DNA of 64,000 bases, taken from contig NC_088918.1 of the NCBI RefSeq assembly GCF_963576675.1, positions 64,559,001-64,623,000 on the forward strand, in the 5' to 3' direction. Shown in pieces: positions 1 through 10,197 of the stretch. A model generated the notes under the pieces. The model saw only the letters and a list, made by a program, of their open reading frames with translations. It was not told the DNA's origin and did no database searches. The first letter of the stretch is position 1; each line of letters begins with the position of its first letter. The translations under genes were made by a program, and so were the position numbers. The stretch comes from Euphorbia lathyris (Eukaryota > Streptophyta > Magnoliopsida > Malpighiales > Euphorbiaceae).

Positions 1-2
1 TA

Positions 3-3000
3 GTTACACTGCAGGTAAGCCTGAGATGTGCCGAGAAGTCAAAGATGTGGTATATTGACAGCGCATGCTCAAGGCATATGACGGGTGATGAAACTCAGTT
101 CATCACGTTTGAACGTAAACGAGGAGGGAGTGTAAGTTTTGGAGACAACAAGAAGGGTAAGATAGTAGGCTCAGGAACCGTCGGAGGTAACCCTACTATT
201 GAATCTGTCTCCCTAGTCAGCGGACTCAAATATAACTTACTCAGCGTAGCTCAGCTATGTGACAATGGGAGAAAAGTTATATTTGATGCTACTGGATGTA
301 AAATATACGAGGGTAAAACTAATGAGTTAATCTTAACTGCCCCTCGGATAGATAATGTCTTTATGCTAGACTTAGAGAAAAAGTTTTCAAAAACTGTGTG
401 CTTAGTAACAAAGGAAGAAAATTCCTGGCTATGGCACAGGAGACTTGGTCATGTAAGCATGGACCTCCTGGCCAAATTAGCAAGAAAGCAATTGGTTGAG
501 GGACTGCCTGAACTTAAATTTCAAAAAGATCAACTATGCCACGCTTGCCAAGCTGGAAAACAAACCAAACAATCTTTTCATAGTAAAAACATTGTCTCAA
601 CTAAACGTCCGTTAGAGTTACTACACTTGGATCTCTTTGGTCCAGTCCAGCCGCTGAGTCTGGGTGGAAGAAGATTTTCCTTGGTCATTGTAGATGACTT
701 CTCTCGGTATACGTGGGTTATCTTGCTGACCAGCAAGGATGAGACCTTTGAGACATTTTCAAACTTGGTTAGAAAAATTGAAAATGAGAAAGACCTAAAA
801 TTAGCTCATATCCGTAGTGATAACGGCGGAGAATTCAAAAACCAAAAGTTTGTTGAATTCTGTGAAGCCAGCGGCATTGACCACAATTTCTCTGCTCCTA
901 GAACGCCTCAGCAAAATGGGGTTGTTGAAAGGAAGAACAGAACTCTTGTTGAAATAGCAAGGACAATACTGGATGAGCATAGGCTTCCAAAGTATTTTTG
1001 GGGAGAAGCTGTTAACACAGCATGCTATATTCTAAATAGGGCTCTAGTCAGACATATACTTAAGAAAACCCCTGATGAACTTTGGAAAGGACGAAAGCCC
1101 AACATTGGATACTTTCGTGCCTTTGGCTGTAGATGTTTTATTTTAAACACCAAAGATAGCTTAGCCAAATTTGATTCAAAAGCTGATGAGGCTATCTTTC
1201 TAGGCTACTCAACAAACAGCAAAGCATACAGAGTTTTTAATAAGAGAACCCAAGTATTAGAAGAATCTATACATGTGCAATTCGATGAAACTGACCCTGC
1301 AGGAAGATACCAGCCGCTGACAGAAGATGAACCAAACTCAGCACCTGCTGATCAAGAACCAGCTACTGAGTCCTTCATAAAACGGCTGACCAAGAGTAAG
1401 AGTGAACCTAAAATTACTTTCACTGACCCATCTACTTCTGCAGAGAATGTTGAAACACGAACAGCACAAGACATGAATCTACCCAAAGAAATAAGGATTC
1501 CAAGAGGGCACTCCGAAAGTGCAATCCTTGATTCTGCTGGGAATACCCTGATGACGAGGAATCAACTCAGGAAGTACCTCAGCAATGTTGCTTTCGTCTC
1601 AGTACAAGAACCGAAGAATTTTGCTGAAGCTGAGTACGATGAATTCTGGATGAACGCAATGCAAGAGGAGCTCGATCAATTTCGAAGAAATGATGTATGG
1701 GAGTTAGTGCCTCATCCAAAGAGTCAAAAGACCATCGGAACAAGATGGGTCTTCAGGAACAAGATGGACGAACAAGGAAACGTAGTCAGGAACAAAGCAA
1801 GGCTTGTAGCTCAGGGCTACAGTCAGCAAGAAGGTATAGACTACGGTGAGACCTTTGCCCCAGTGGCAAGGCTAGAGGCAATTAGAATACTGTGTGCATA
1901 TGCATCTTACATGAACTTTAAATTATTCCAAATGGATGTCAAAAGTGCTTTTCTTAATGGAGTTATAAACGAGGAGGTTTATGTAAATCAACCTCCAGGT
2001 TTTGAGGACCCTAAGTTCCCAAACCATGTTTACAAACTCAAAAAGGCTCTGTACGGACTCAAGCAAGCACCACGTGCTTGGTATGAGAGGCTGACCAACT
2101 TCTTACTGACTAGAGGTTACGTCAGGGGTCAAGCTGATACAACCTTATTCATTAAGAGAAAGGGTAAAGATACCCTGCTGGCACAAATATATGTGGATGA
2201 TATTATATTTGGTGCTAATAATGAATCTATGTGCAAGGAATTTAGCAAACAAATGCAGACTGAAGTCGAAATGTCAATGATGGGAGAACTCAACTTCTTC
2301 CTCGGACTTCAAATTAATCAAGGAAAGAATGGCATATTCATCAGTCAAGCCAAATATGCCAAGGAGATCTTAAAGAAATATGACTTGGAAAATTGCAAGC
2401 CAATAACCACTCCTATGGGCACTGACACTGTCCTTTGTGCTGATGAGAATGGTAAGTCAGTAGACAGCAAGTTATACCGAGGTATGATTGGCTCTTTACT
2501 TTACTTAACAGCAAGTAGACCGGACATTCAGTTCTCAGTATGCTATTGCGCTAGATATCAAGCTAACCCTAAGGAATCCCATTACATAGCCGTAAAAAGG
2601 ATCCTTAGATATTTGCAAAGCTCAGTAAATGCATGTTTGTGGTATCCAAATACTCATGACTTTACACTCATCGGATACACTGACGCTGACTATGGACGAG
2701 ACAAGCTGGAAAGAAAAAGCACCTATGGAGGATGCCAATTCCTAGGAAGCTGTCTTGTATCTTGGTTCAGCAAGAAGTAGGCGTCAGTAGCCCTGTCCAC
2801 AACTGAAGCTGAGTACATTGCTGCTGGAACCTGTGTTGCTCAAGTCTTTTGGATTAAGCAACAGCTTGAAGATTATGGTGTTCAAACAAAGACAATTGAA
2901 GTCAAATGCGATAACAAGAGTGCAATTGACCTCTCAAAGAACCCAATCCAGCACAGCAGGATGAAGCATGTCAGCATAAGACATCACTTCATCAGAGATC

Positions 3001-3137
3001 ATGTACTCAAAGAAGAAATTAAGCTGACTTATGTGCCAACAGATGAGCAGCTGGCTGATATCTTGACAAAGCCTCTAGCACGAGAGCAATTTAGCATACT
3101 GAGAGAAGAAATTGGTATGTTTAATCCTCTCCAGTAA
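3..3137 (+). pseudogene. pol: Copia pol (protease end, integrase, RT, RNase H), one premature stop
   Basis: The frame is open from the left edge, so the true start is outside. In order: a protease-like site [10 protein letters not shown] (DSA where DSG is usual), the zinc-binding pre-integrase part (WHRRLGH ... CHACQAGK), the integrase core with D (HLDLFG), D (RSDNGGEF) and E (GVVERKN), reverse transcriptase with [11 protein letters not shown] and the catalytic YVDDIIFG, then RNase H (GYTDADYG). The frame stops at TAG 2778-2780, but the same frame continues through the rest of RNase H to TAA 3135-3137. The sibling copy has CAA at the matching place (8482-8484), so the stop is a point mutation and not a domain boundary. 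Product: polyprotein that would reverse-transcribe and integrate the element. Confidence 0.9.
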
Positions 3138-3616
3138 ATTCCTGTGCTAAATGAATATTGAATGCTGAGTGAATTACATGCTGAATGATTTATTGTTTGC
3201 TGAGTATCTCATTGAAACTGACTGAATATACAATACTGAGTAAACTTGCACACTGAGTAAATTAGTTTAGAACTTGAACTTAAAATCATCCTTAAATAAT
3301 GCACTGACCACTCAGAATATCAAACGCTTGACATTCTAAATACTGAGTGATTAATCCGTTAGCATAAATTCCAAGCACGCGTATAACCTAGGATGACGTA
3401 TTCGCCGTAATGTGTCATAAATGCCAGGATCCCTGTCGGTACATGATCCCAAGGCAACTAACACATGGATTTGGTTAAGATCCACACCGTTCAACTCGTC
3501 TATAAATCATGGGCATTTCCCCATCTTTTACTCCTTACGCTCAACAAATCCTTAAGGCTACGAAATCACCCAAATTTCTCTCTCTCAAATACCTCTATTC
3601 TCTCCATCTTAGAAGC
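3138..3616 (+). other. Spacer between pol and the second Sirevirus ORF
   Basis: No coding signal. The word CTGAGT or ACTGAGT recurs here (for example near 3165, 3200, 3236, 3257 and 3344), as it does in the rest of the element. TATAAATC at about 3501-3508 sits roughly 110 bases before the chosen ATG of the next ORF and could be a core promoter or chance. Confidence 0.45.
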
Positions 3617-6423
3617 ATGACTAAGCTATCCTTCAACGTCTCCGGTGCCGGCCAAAATAAGTCCAGCTCCGATGAACCTTCACGAAACCCTTCCACCTCT
3701 AGCAAGGGTAAAACTGATCAAAACTCTGAAAAAGAGAAAGCTGTGAAAATACGAACCTACTCCAAAGTCTTCGAAAGTGTTCTCGAATGGAAAGTTGAGC
3801 CCTCCAGATGGGTTTCTGAGCACTTCGTCCAACATGAACAACCGTTTGCCGAATGGATTGCAAAGAACGAATGGACTGGGCTGTTCTCCGTCAGAGATGA
3901 AACGTATCCTGACCTGGTAAGGGAGTTTTACCACAATCTCATGGTTGCCAATGACTCCCCTGACTATCTAAGCACTAAAGTAAAAGGAAAAACGATCTTC
4001 ATCAACCCTCTGTACATAGGAAATCTCCTCCAACTTAAAACTGAGGGAGTGAGGCTGAGGAAGTCTGGAGATCAGGACAAGACCGACTACGTCCATACTT
4101 TCTGCAAACCTGAGGGTCACTCAGGCGAGATCTCAGCATCTTCAATGGGACAACACCAAAAGATGGCTCACTACCTGCTGAGCTACTTCATTTACCCTAA
4201 GATAAACTGCACGACCTCAGCAACGAACTTTGAACAGTGCTTCATATGGCACATGCTGACGTACACCCCATCAACATGCCGGTCTTCCTAGTTGCTGGGT
4301 TCCTACGCAGCACGGGTACAATGAGGTTGGGATCAATCATTACCAGGATCCTCATCGACCACAAGATTGACCTTGAAGGTGAGGAATCTTTCAGAGGAAC
4401 CGAAATCACAGCTGCCTCGCTGAGGGCACTGAAATATGGGCAGCCTTTGAAGAAAGGAAAAGCTGCTGCTGCTGCTGGCCAAGCTGATCAGACTGAGGAG
4501 ACTATAGCTGAGCCTAAGAAAGGGCGAAGAACTAAGGCCCCAGCTTCTCGCAAGAGAAAATCTGCTGAGACACCTAATGTTGTGTCTCCAGCAAAGAGGC
4601 AGAGGTCAGCTGGAAAGTCAGCTGAGAAGAGAAGCAGGCAAGATGAGCTTAACACTGAGGCAGCTGCTGAGCTCCCTCAGAAGAAGCAGAAGTCTTCAAC
4701 ACTGGCCCCTCTCGACGTCATACCGATGGATTTTATTGTACCGGGTGATTCTCACTTCACTCAATGTCAAGGCACTGATGCTGAGGGAACTGAGGTCCAG
4801 TTAGATGACCACTTCATCTCCCAAGTTGAGGAAGAACTTGATGGAGATAATACTGAGGAAGAAGAAGAAGATGATGAAACCAGCGGTCAGAATGACGCTG
4901 AGGAGTCTGAAGAATATGCCAGCGAAATTGAAGCTGAGGACACTGACCCTGGGTTAGCAGGTGGAGCTGTGCAGACTGACACTGAGTTGGCTGCGAGAGT
5001 TGAACAAGTTGAAGAGCAAGCTGACCAGATTCAGACTGAGCAAAAGGAACCTTCTCCTACTCACTCAATAGAACCTGCTTATCATACCACTCCACCACGT
5101 AGAAGGCGAAAACTGGTTAAGGCCAGTGAGGTAATAGTCAGTGACCCTCCTGTGCAACCACCATCCATTCCTGAACTTGTCCTCTCCAAGACAACAAAGG
5201 ATCCTTCTACCGTCAAATTAAAAATTTTCAAACGGCCCTCAACTTCCTCTACTACAACGCCGTTGGAAAAACAAGCCTCTGTTTCTTCTCAACAGGAATA
5301 TGCCGAGCATAACACTTCAACCACTTCTACAAGTCAGGTTGAACGAAGCACTGCCCATGCTGTTTCCTCAAGCATAATGCTGACTCCTCATCCCTCTGCC
5401 GTCAGCACAAATAGTGTTCGGGTTATGACTTCCATCATCAACAACCTCTCTGCTGATCAATCAAACTTACCTCCACCTCAAGTGCAGATTGAGCCAAGTC
5501 ATCCAGTCACTGACCAGGGTACTCCTTTCACCCCACTTTCTTCTGGTCATACTGATGTACATCGGGATACCACTGAGTCCGGCAAAAAGCTCCTTGACTC
5601 AGTGCAAGCACTCATCCACGATCTTCAACATTCCGATTCGCCTACTGCTGGTTCTTCAATTCCTGACGCAACTCAGCTCTCTCAAGTCACTCTACTTCTC
5701 AACGAAGTCAAGGGACTCAAGGATCTGCTGAATGTCGTCCTGTCAATTGCTAAGTTGGCAGAGATACAGCTGTCAACAATTCAATATCTGAACTCACTCC
5801 ATCAGCAAGTTCAGAAGTTGTCTGCTGTGAACACTGACTATGCCACTTCCTCAGAACTCAAGATGCTCTTTGCTCAGCTCCATACTGAGCAACTTAAGAC
5901 AAATGAGCAAATGGTATCCTATAGTCAGTGCTCAGTCGAGCAACTTGGTGAGGCCATCCGGCTCCTTAATCTCAACAAGCAAGAGATGGATACTGACTCG
6001 ATGAAGCAAAATGAGTTGCTATCTCTTGCACGTCAATCCTTCACTCACATCCGTCATAACAATATCCAGCGTCATCATTATGACTCGGCACTCTTAAAAA
6101 CCTTCCACCAAGTCTTTGCTGGTCTCACTGAAGCTCTCATTTGGCAAGCCAAAGCACAAGCCTTCAGTGTGAATATGCTCAGTGCTGCTGATCTTCATAT
6201 ACCAGTCGAAGTATCCGCTGATGGCGTTGGCATTTTTGATGGGGTCAATGAAAGTGCTGACAAACTCAAAGAGCTTTCACAAGAACTGACTCGCGCTGTC
6301 TTAACCGATGCGTTTAAGCTCCCTGAAGTTGACAAAACGGGGGAGAAAGCGCAAGCTGCTAGAGCTCAACATGAGCAACGTCAGTATAAGAGAAGTCAGT
6401 CACAGGGCAAGAAAAAGAAATAG
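3617..6423 (+). pseudogene. Sirevirus second ORF in the env position, frameshifted
   Basis: Two open frames (to 4291, and from 4237 to 6423) are one protein of about 935 residues broken by a single-base loss in a C run at about 4266-4269: the N-terminal domain continues without a gap in the other frame. The ATG at 3617 is the first after the TATA-like site; an upstream in-frame ATG at 3509 is also possible. The N-terminal 230 residues resemble the plant putative transposon protein domain (PF20167-like, recognised by eye). Then come a Lys/Arg-rich stretch, a long Glu/Asp-rich stretch, a Ser/Thr/Pro-rich linker, a Leu-rich, probably coiled-coil region and a basic tail ending KKKK. I see no obvious signal peptide or clear membrane helix, so calling it an envelope rests on position only. 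Function unknown. Confidence 0.65.
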
Positions 6424-6864
6424 TTAGGCTAGGTCTTAATTTTTGTAATATGTGCTATATGTGCTAATTTATTTCTTTTGCTGTGCAACTGCTGACTTCT
6501 ATCAATATATCATACTTCCTTTTCTTATTAAAATACTGAGTTATGATATATGCTATTAAGTACTGAGTTATTATGTATCTTCGTTTATATCAGCTATGCT
6601 TAACACTTATAATATTTATTGACTAAATGATATGCTGATAACATGTTTGACATCATACTATGATCTTATGAAACATTCTGATAAAGAACTCATTGAACAA
6701 TAATTTGCTCAGCGCGCTCTGTCACTATACATTACTTCCGCTGAATACTGAGTAAAATAGAATATGACCCATAAGCTGACCTATACCTGAAATCTGATCT
6801 TAGACTTATTCAGTTAAACCTTAGAATGTTTAGAATAAAACTAAGTCAGTAGTTCAGTCCTTAC
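6424..6864 (+). other. AT-rich untranslated region of the Sirevirus
   Basis: Non-coding stretch between the second ORF and the polypurine tracts. It is dotted with TACTGAGT and related words. No reading frame of note. Confidence 0.5.
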
Positions 6865-6960
6865 GGGGGAGTTCACTTAATTAAAAAGGTCAACTATCAT
6901 GGGGGAGCTCATACTGAGTTCCTTGCTGAACAGTTTTGCCAACATCAAAATGGGGGAGTT
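6865..6960 (+). promoter_or_regulatory. Three polypurine tracts before the 3' LTR
   Basis: GGGGGAG occurs at 6865-6871, 6901-6907 and 6952-6958. The last touches the LTR start. In LTR elements such a tract primes plus-strand DNA synthesis. Repeated tracts are a known Sirevirus trait. Confidence 0.8.
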
Positions 6961-7544
6961 TGTTGAAACACCTTTCCACATAATTTTGATTTGACAAAAT
7001 TGTTTAAGTATAAATTAGAATACATATTCTAAACACACTAAGTTTAAATGCGTTGATTTATTCTACTAATGTGTTTGTTCAATGTTGAGTATAAATGTTA
7101 TAAGTCATAAGGATTGGAAGGCCCAAGCCCAATACGGAAGCCAAGGCCCAAGTCAAACAACTCAGTACACTCGGCCCGCGTATGTCAAGACGTTGTCGTT
7201 TTGGACAAAAACGCAACTCAGCAAACGGAAGGATCTAGAAGACCTTCAGGAACAACTTCACAATGAAGCTGCTGAGTAGTCTCGACAAAGCGTACAAGAC
7301 AGCAGACCGGCAAAGGAAAACTTCCAGACAAAGTGTTTCCTCTTTTAGCAAAGTTCAGACGACACAGTATGCTGTCCAGTTGACTTTACCATAAAAGGAG
7401 AGACCATCTGCTGTGCTGACCGAGGACAGAAGATACACGATTGTGATTGGCCAAGAGCTCTGTGCAAGTCAGGATGACAACGACACATAGCTGTTTCCCT
7501 CCAACGGTTATTTCGAAATTCGAAATGACCGAATGGCAAGACGT

Positions 7545-7557
7545 CTCTATAAATAGT
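7545..7557 (+). promoter_or_regulatory. TATA box of the Sirevirus LTR
   Basis: TCTATAAATAGTG, a near-ideal plant TATA box in the middle of the LTR, as expected at the U3/R border. Transcription would start some 30 bases downstream. Confidence 0.65.
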
Positions 7558-7772
7558 GCCATCACAAGCTTCACAACATATAGAACTTGATCAAGCCATT
7601 ACGCTGTCCAAATCTCTACAAGTTCTGCAAGCAAGAAGCAAAGCAAAATTCTTACACTACATTTTCATATCTGTGTAAAAGTCTAGAGTGATTGTTTTTC
7701 AATCATCTAAGGTGTTCTAGCAATTGTTGTTTAGGACAAAATCTTTATCATTTCTAGAAGTAGAAAGGAGAG

Positions 7773-7800
7773 GCTGAGTACTCGGTTTTAAGTACTCAGC
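7773..7800 (+). other. Perfect 10-bp hairpin in the LTR
   Basis: GCTGAGTACT at 7773-7782 is the exact reverse complement of AGTACTCAGC at 7791-7800, with an 8-base loop. It lies downstream of the TATA box, so it would be in the RNA. Sirevirus LTRs are known for palindromic motifs; whether this is the same motif I cannot say. Confidence 0.6.
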
Positions 7801-8305
7801 GGAGAGATTAGGATTGAGTAGAAGTATAGAGGAAGGTACTCTTGTCATACTCAATTGCTGATATTGTAAAAGGTTTGAGGCTCTACCTTTAAAGAGCTCA
7901 GTAGAGGATTTGAAATCTCGGAAGTGTTCCGGGGACAGGACGTAGGCTTAGAAGAAGCCGAACCTGGATAAATCTGCTGAGTGAAGTATTTCTAAACCTT
8001 AACTCCTTATTTACACTGCTTGCTTAAAACAAACTAAAACTGACCAAGTAAAAGAGGTCAAGCTGAGTTGTGCGCTACCAACGAGAAGGTTCAGGAATAG
8101 ACTCTAAGTGCTATTTCCTGACCTAAGCAACGAAGCTGTCCTAGTCACTAGTTGACTAAGCCAGTGTCTTGCTGAGTGCTAAGCGCCGCTGTTAGATAAA
8201 TTTTTCTTAAAGAAAAGAAATCTGCCCAAATTATTTTTAAAAAAAGGTAAAATAGTTCCTAACCCCCCCTTGGAACTATATTTGCAACCTTACAAGGGAC
8301 CAACA

Positions 8306-8981
8306 TCTAACCCTAAGGAATCTCATTACATTGCCGTAAAAAGAATCCTTAGATATTTGCAAACCTCAGTGAACGCAGGTTTGTGGTATCCAAATACTCA
8401 TGATTTTACACTCAACGAAAAAGCACCTCTGGAGGATGCCATTTCTTAGGAAGCTGTCTTGTATCCTGGTTCAGTAAGAAGCAAGCGTCAGTAGCCTTGT
8501 CTACCACTGAAGCTGAGTACATTGTTGCTGGTCATTGTGTTGCTCAAGTCCTGTGGATTAAGCAACAGCTTGAAGACTATGGTGTTCAAACGAAGACAAT
8601 TGACGTCAAATGTGACAACAAAAGTGCAATTGATCTTTCCAAGAACCCAATTCAACACAGCAGAATGAAGCATGTCAGCATCAGACATCACTTCATTAGA
8701 GACCATGTACTCAAAGGGGAGATCAAGCTGACTTTTGTCCCAACAGACGAACAGCTTGCAGATATCTTCACGAAGCCACTGGCCCGTGAGCAGTTCAGCA
8801 TACTGAGAGAAGCAATTGGTATGTTTAATCCTCTTCAGTAAATTCCTGTGCTAAATGAATATGAATGCTGAGTGAATTACATGCTGAATGATTTATTGTT
8901 TGCTAAGTAACTCATCGAAACTGACTGAATATACAATACTGAGTAAACTTGCACAGTGAGTAAATTAATGAGAACTTGAAC
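8306..8981 (+). mobile_element. Fragment of a sibling Sirevirus (RNase H end and following spacer)
   Basis: Matches 2568-3137 and the spacer to about 3275 of the first element base by base with scattered changes. A block of about 40 bases is missing near 8416, where the first element encodes [10 protein letters not shown], so the RNase H catalytic stretch is lost and the frame broken. The remaining RNase H tail reads open from 8497 to the stop at 8839-8841. The spacer homology dies out near 8981. The simplest reading is that this is the right half of an element split by insertion of the first one. Confidence 0.8.
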
Positions 8982-8989
8982 CATATACA

Positions 8990-9480
8990 CATTTTCAACT
9001 CTAATTACTGTAAACAAAATCTTATCATTTTTAGCATCAATCATTTCACAGTGTTTAGAGTTAAAGTGTACCTTCTTGCCATTGTCACATAAATTATTTA
9101 CACTTAGAAGATTATATTTTAGTCCTTCAACTAAGAATACATCTTCAATTTGAATCCATTTTCTTTGATTTTTCATTCTTGAATTTACAAAATCTCACAA
9201 TATGTCATTCATTGTTACAATAATGACATTTTTGCATTTCACACAATTTAGATTATTATCGTAATTTTTCTTGAAGTGATTTCTTGTGAGTTGATCATGA
9301 TTTTAGTTTATAAATCCAATACCAGATCTATCATGGAAATTCCTATGAGAATCCAGAATATTGTTTAGATGCACTTTTCCATCAGAAAAACTTTTGAATG
9401 AAAAATCACTCTTCCCTTTTTGTTTCTTCAAAGTATTAACTTCTTCAATAATTTCAAAATTAATGTCACAGCTGGGACTA
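8990..9480 (-). pseudogene. Copia gag/pre-integrase fragment
   Basis: On the minus strand the stretch 8990-9176 reads [20 protein letters not shown], the typical Copia sequence downstream of the protease, and about 9190-9260 carries the remains of a gag zinc knuckle (CHYCNN then HI, with stops and a frame slip). Further right a lysine-rich gag-like stretch continues to about 9480. No LTRs are seen. It belongs to another Copia lineage than the Sirevirus beside it and is long dead. Confidence 0.7.
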
Positions 9481-10086
9481 AAATTTCCATTTTTTATTAC
9501 TCGATATTAGACGTATTATGTTTTTTTTTAAATTTATAGATTTTATACTTCAATATTAGACTATGTCATTTTTTAAGGTGGCCGATTAATTGATTGATTA
9601 AATATAATGTAAATTAAGTAAAATAACTAAATAGTTAATTTGATTATTATTATTAGATAATCTTACTTTAATAATGGAGTTAATTATTATATTAATAATA
9701 TATATTTTTAAAAATTAACAGAGATACAACTTCTTAGGATACATTATTTTAATTCAACAAAAATGTGTTATAAATGAATTTAGTCTAAAAATAAGTGTAA
9801 TGCATCAATTTTATCTAAAACATGTGTCATGTATAAATTTAGTTTAAAAACAAGTGTCGTGCATCAATTTTATTGAAAACATGTGTCATGCCAAAAAATC
9901 ATAGAAGAGAAAATATGGCATGCATGCGCTCTATTAAGAAAACAAAAAGAAAATTATGATTCATAATTTTAAAATCTTACACATAGATATTAAGTGTCAT
10001 TTTGCATGTTGTTAAAAGATGCATGTCAGTAATGTGTAATTTGTTTTAGTAAGAGTTTAATTAATAATTATATGAACCATTTCTTC

Positions 10087-10088
<2 letters not shown>
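9481..10088. other. AT-rich sequence without genes
   Basis: No coding frame. Contains a 59-bp tandem duplication (separate entry) and leads into a TA microsatellite. Confidence 0.5.
9777..9893 (+). repeat. 59-bp tandem duplication
   Basis: AATTTAGTCTAAAAATAAGT begins one copy at 9777 and a slightly changed copy begins at 9836; each ends in CATGTGTCATG plus a few bases. Two copies, roughly 85-90 percent alike by eye. Confidence 0.7.

Positions 10089-10126
<38 letters not shown>
10089..10126. repeat. (TA)n microsatellite at the 5' edge of the first LINE
   Basis: About 19 TA units followed by GCGAA. The same TA-then-AGCGAA context follows the LINE at 16231-16266, so this is the left copy of the insertion target. 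Confidence 0.85.
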
Positions 10127-10127
<1 letters not shown>

Positions 10128-10197
10128 CGAAGAATGTATTTTTGAGGCTTCTCTCTATCGCGGTCGAGCGTTTTCCTGGGTTGAAGGTTGAGATCGT

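Larger units (their letters stand above)
1..8305 (+). mobile_element. Sirevirus-like Ty1/Copia LTR retrotransposon, 5' part outside window
   Basis: Seen: an open Copia pol frame runs in from the left edge and is followed by a long second ORF, three G-rich polypurine tracts and an LTR of about 1.35 kb that starts TGTTGAAAC and ends CAACA. Known: Copia order protease-integrase-RT-RNase H, an extra ORF after pol in the env position and several polypurine tracts before the 3' LTR together mark plant Sireviruses. Gag and the 5' LTR lie left of the window. The copy cannot be autonomous because pol has a nonsense codon and the second ORF a frameshift, but decay is light. It abuts a sibling fragment on its right, which suggests it jumped into a relative. 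Confidence 0.85.
6961..8305 (+). repeat. 3' LTR of the Sirevirus-like element
   Basis: Begins TGTTGAAACACC right after a polypurine tract and ends GGGACCAACA, where sequence switches abruptly to mid-pol of a sibling element. Contains a TATA box, a 10-bp perfect hairpin and an AC-rich downstream part. The other LTR is outside the window, so the ends rest on the TG...CA rule and the two junctions. Confidence 0.8.
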
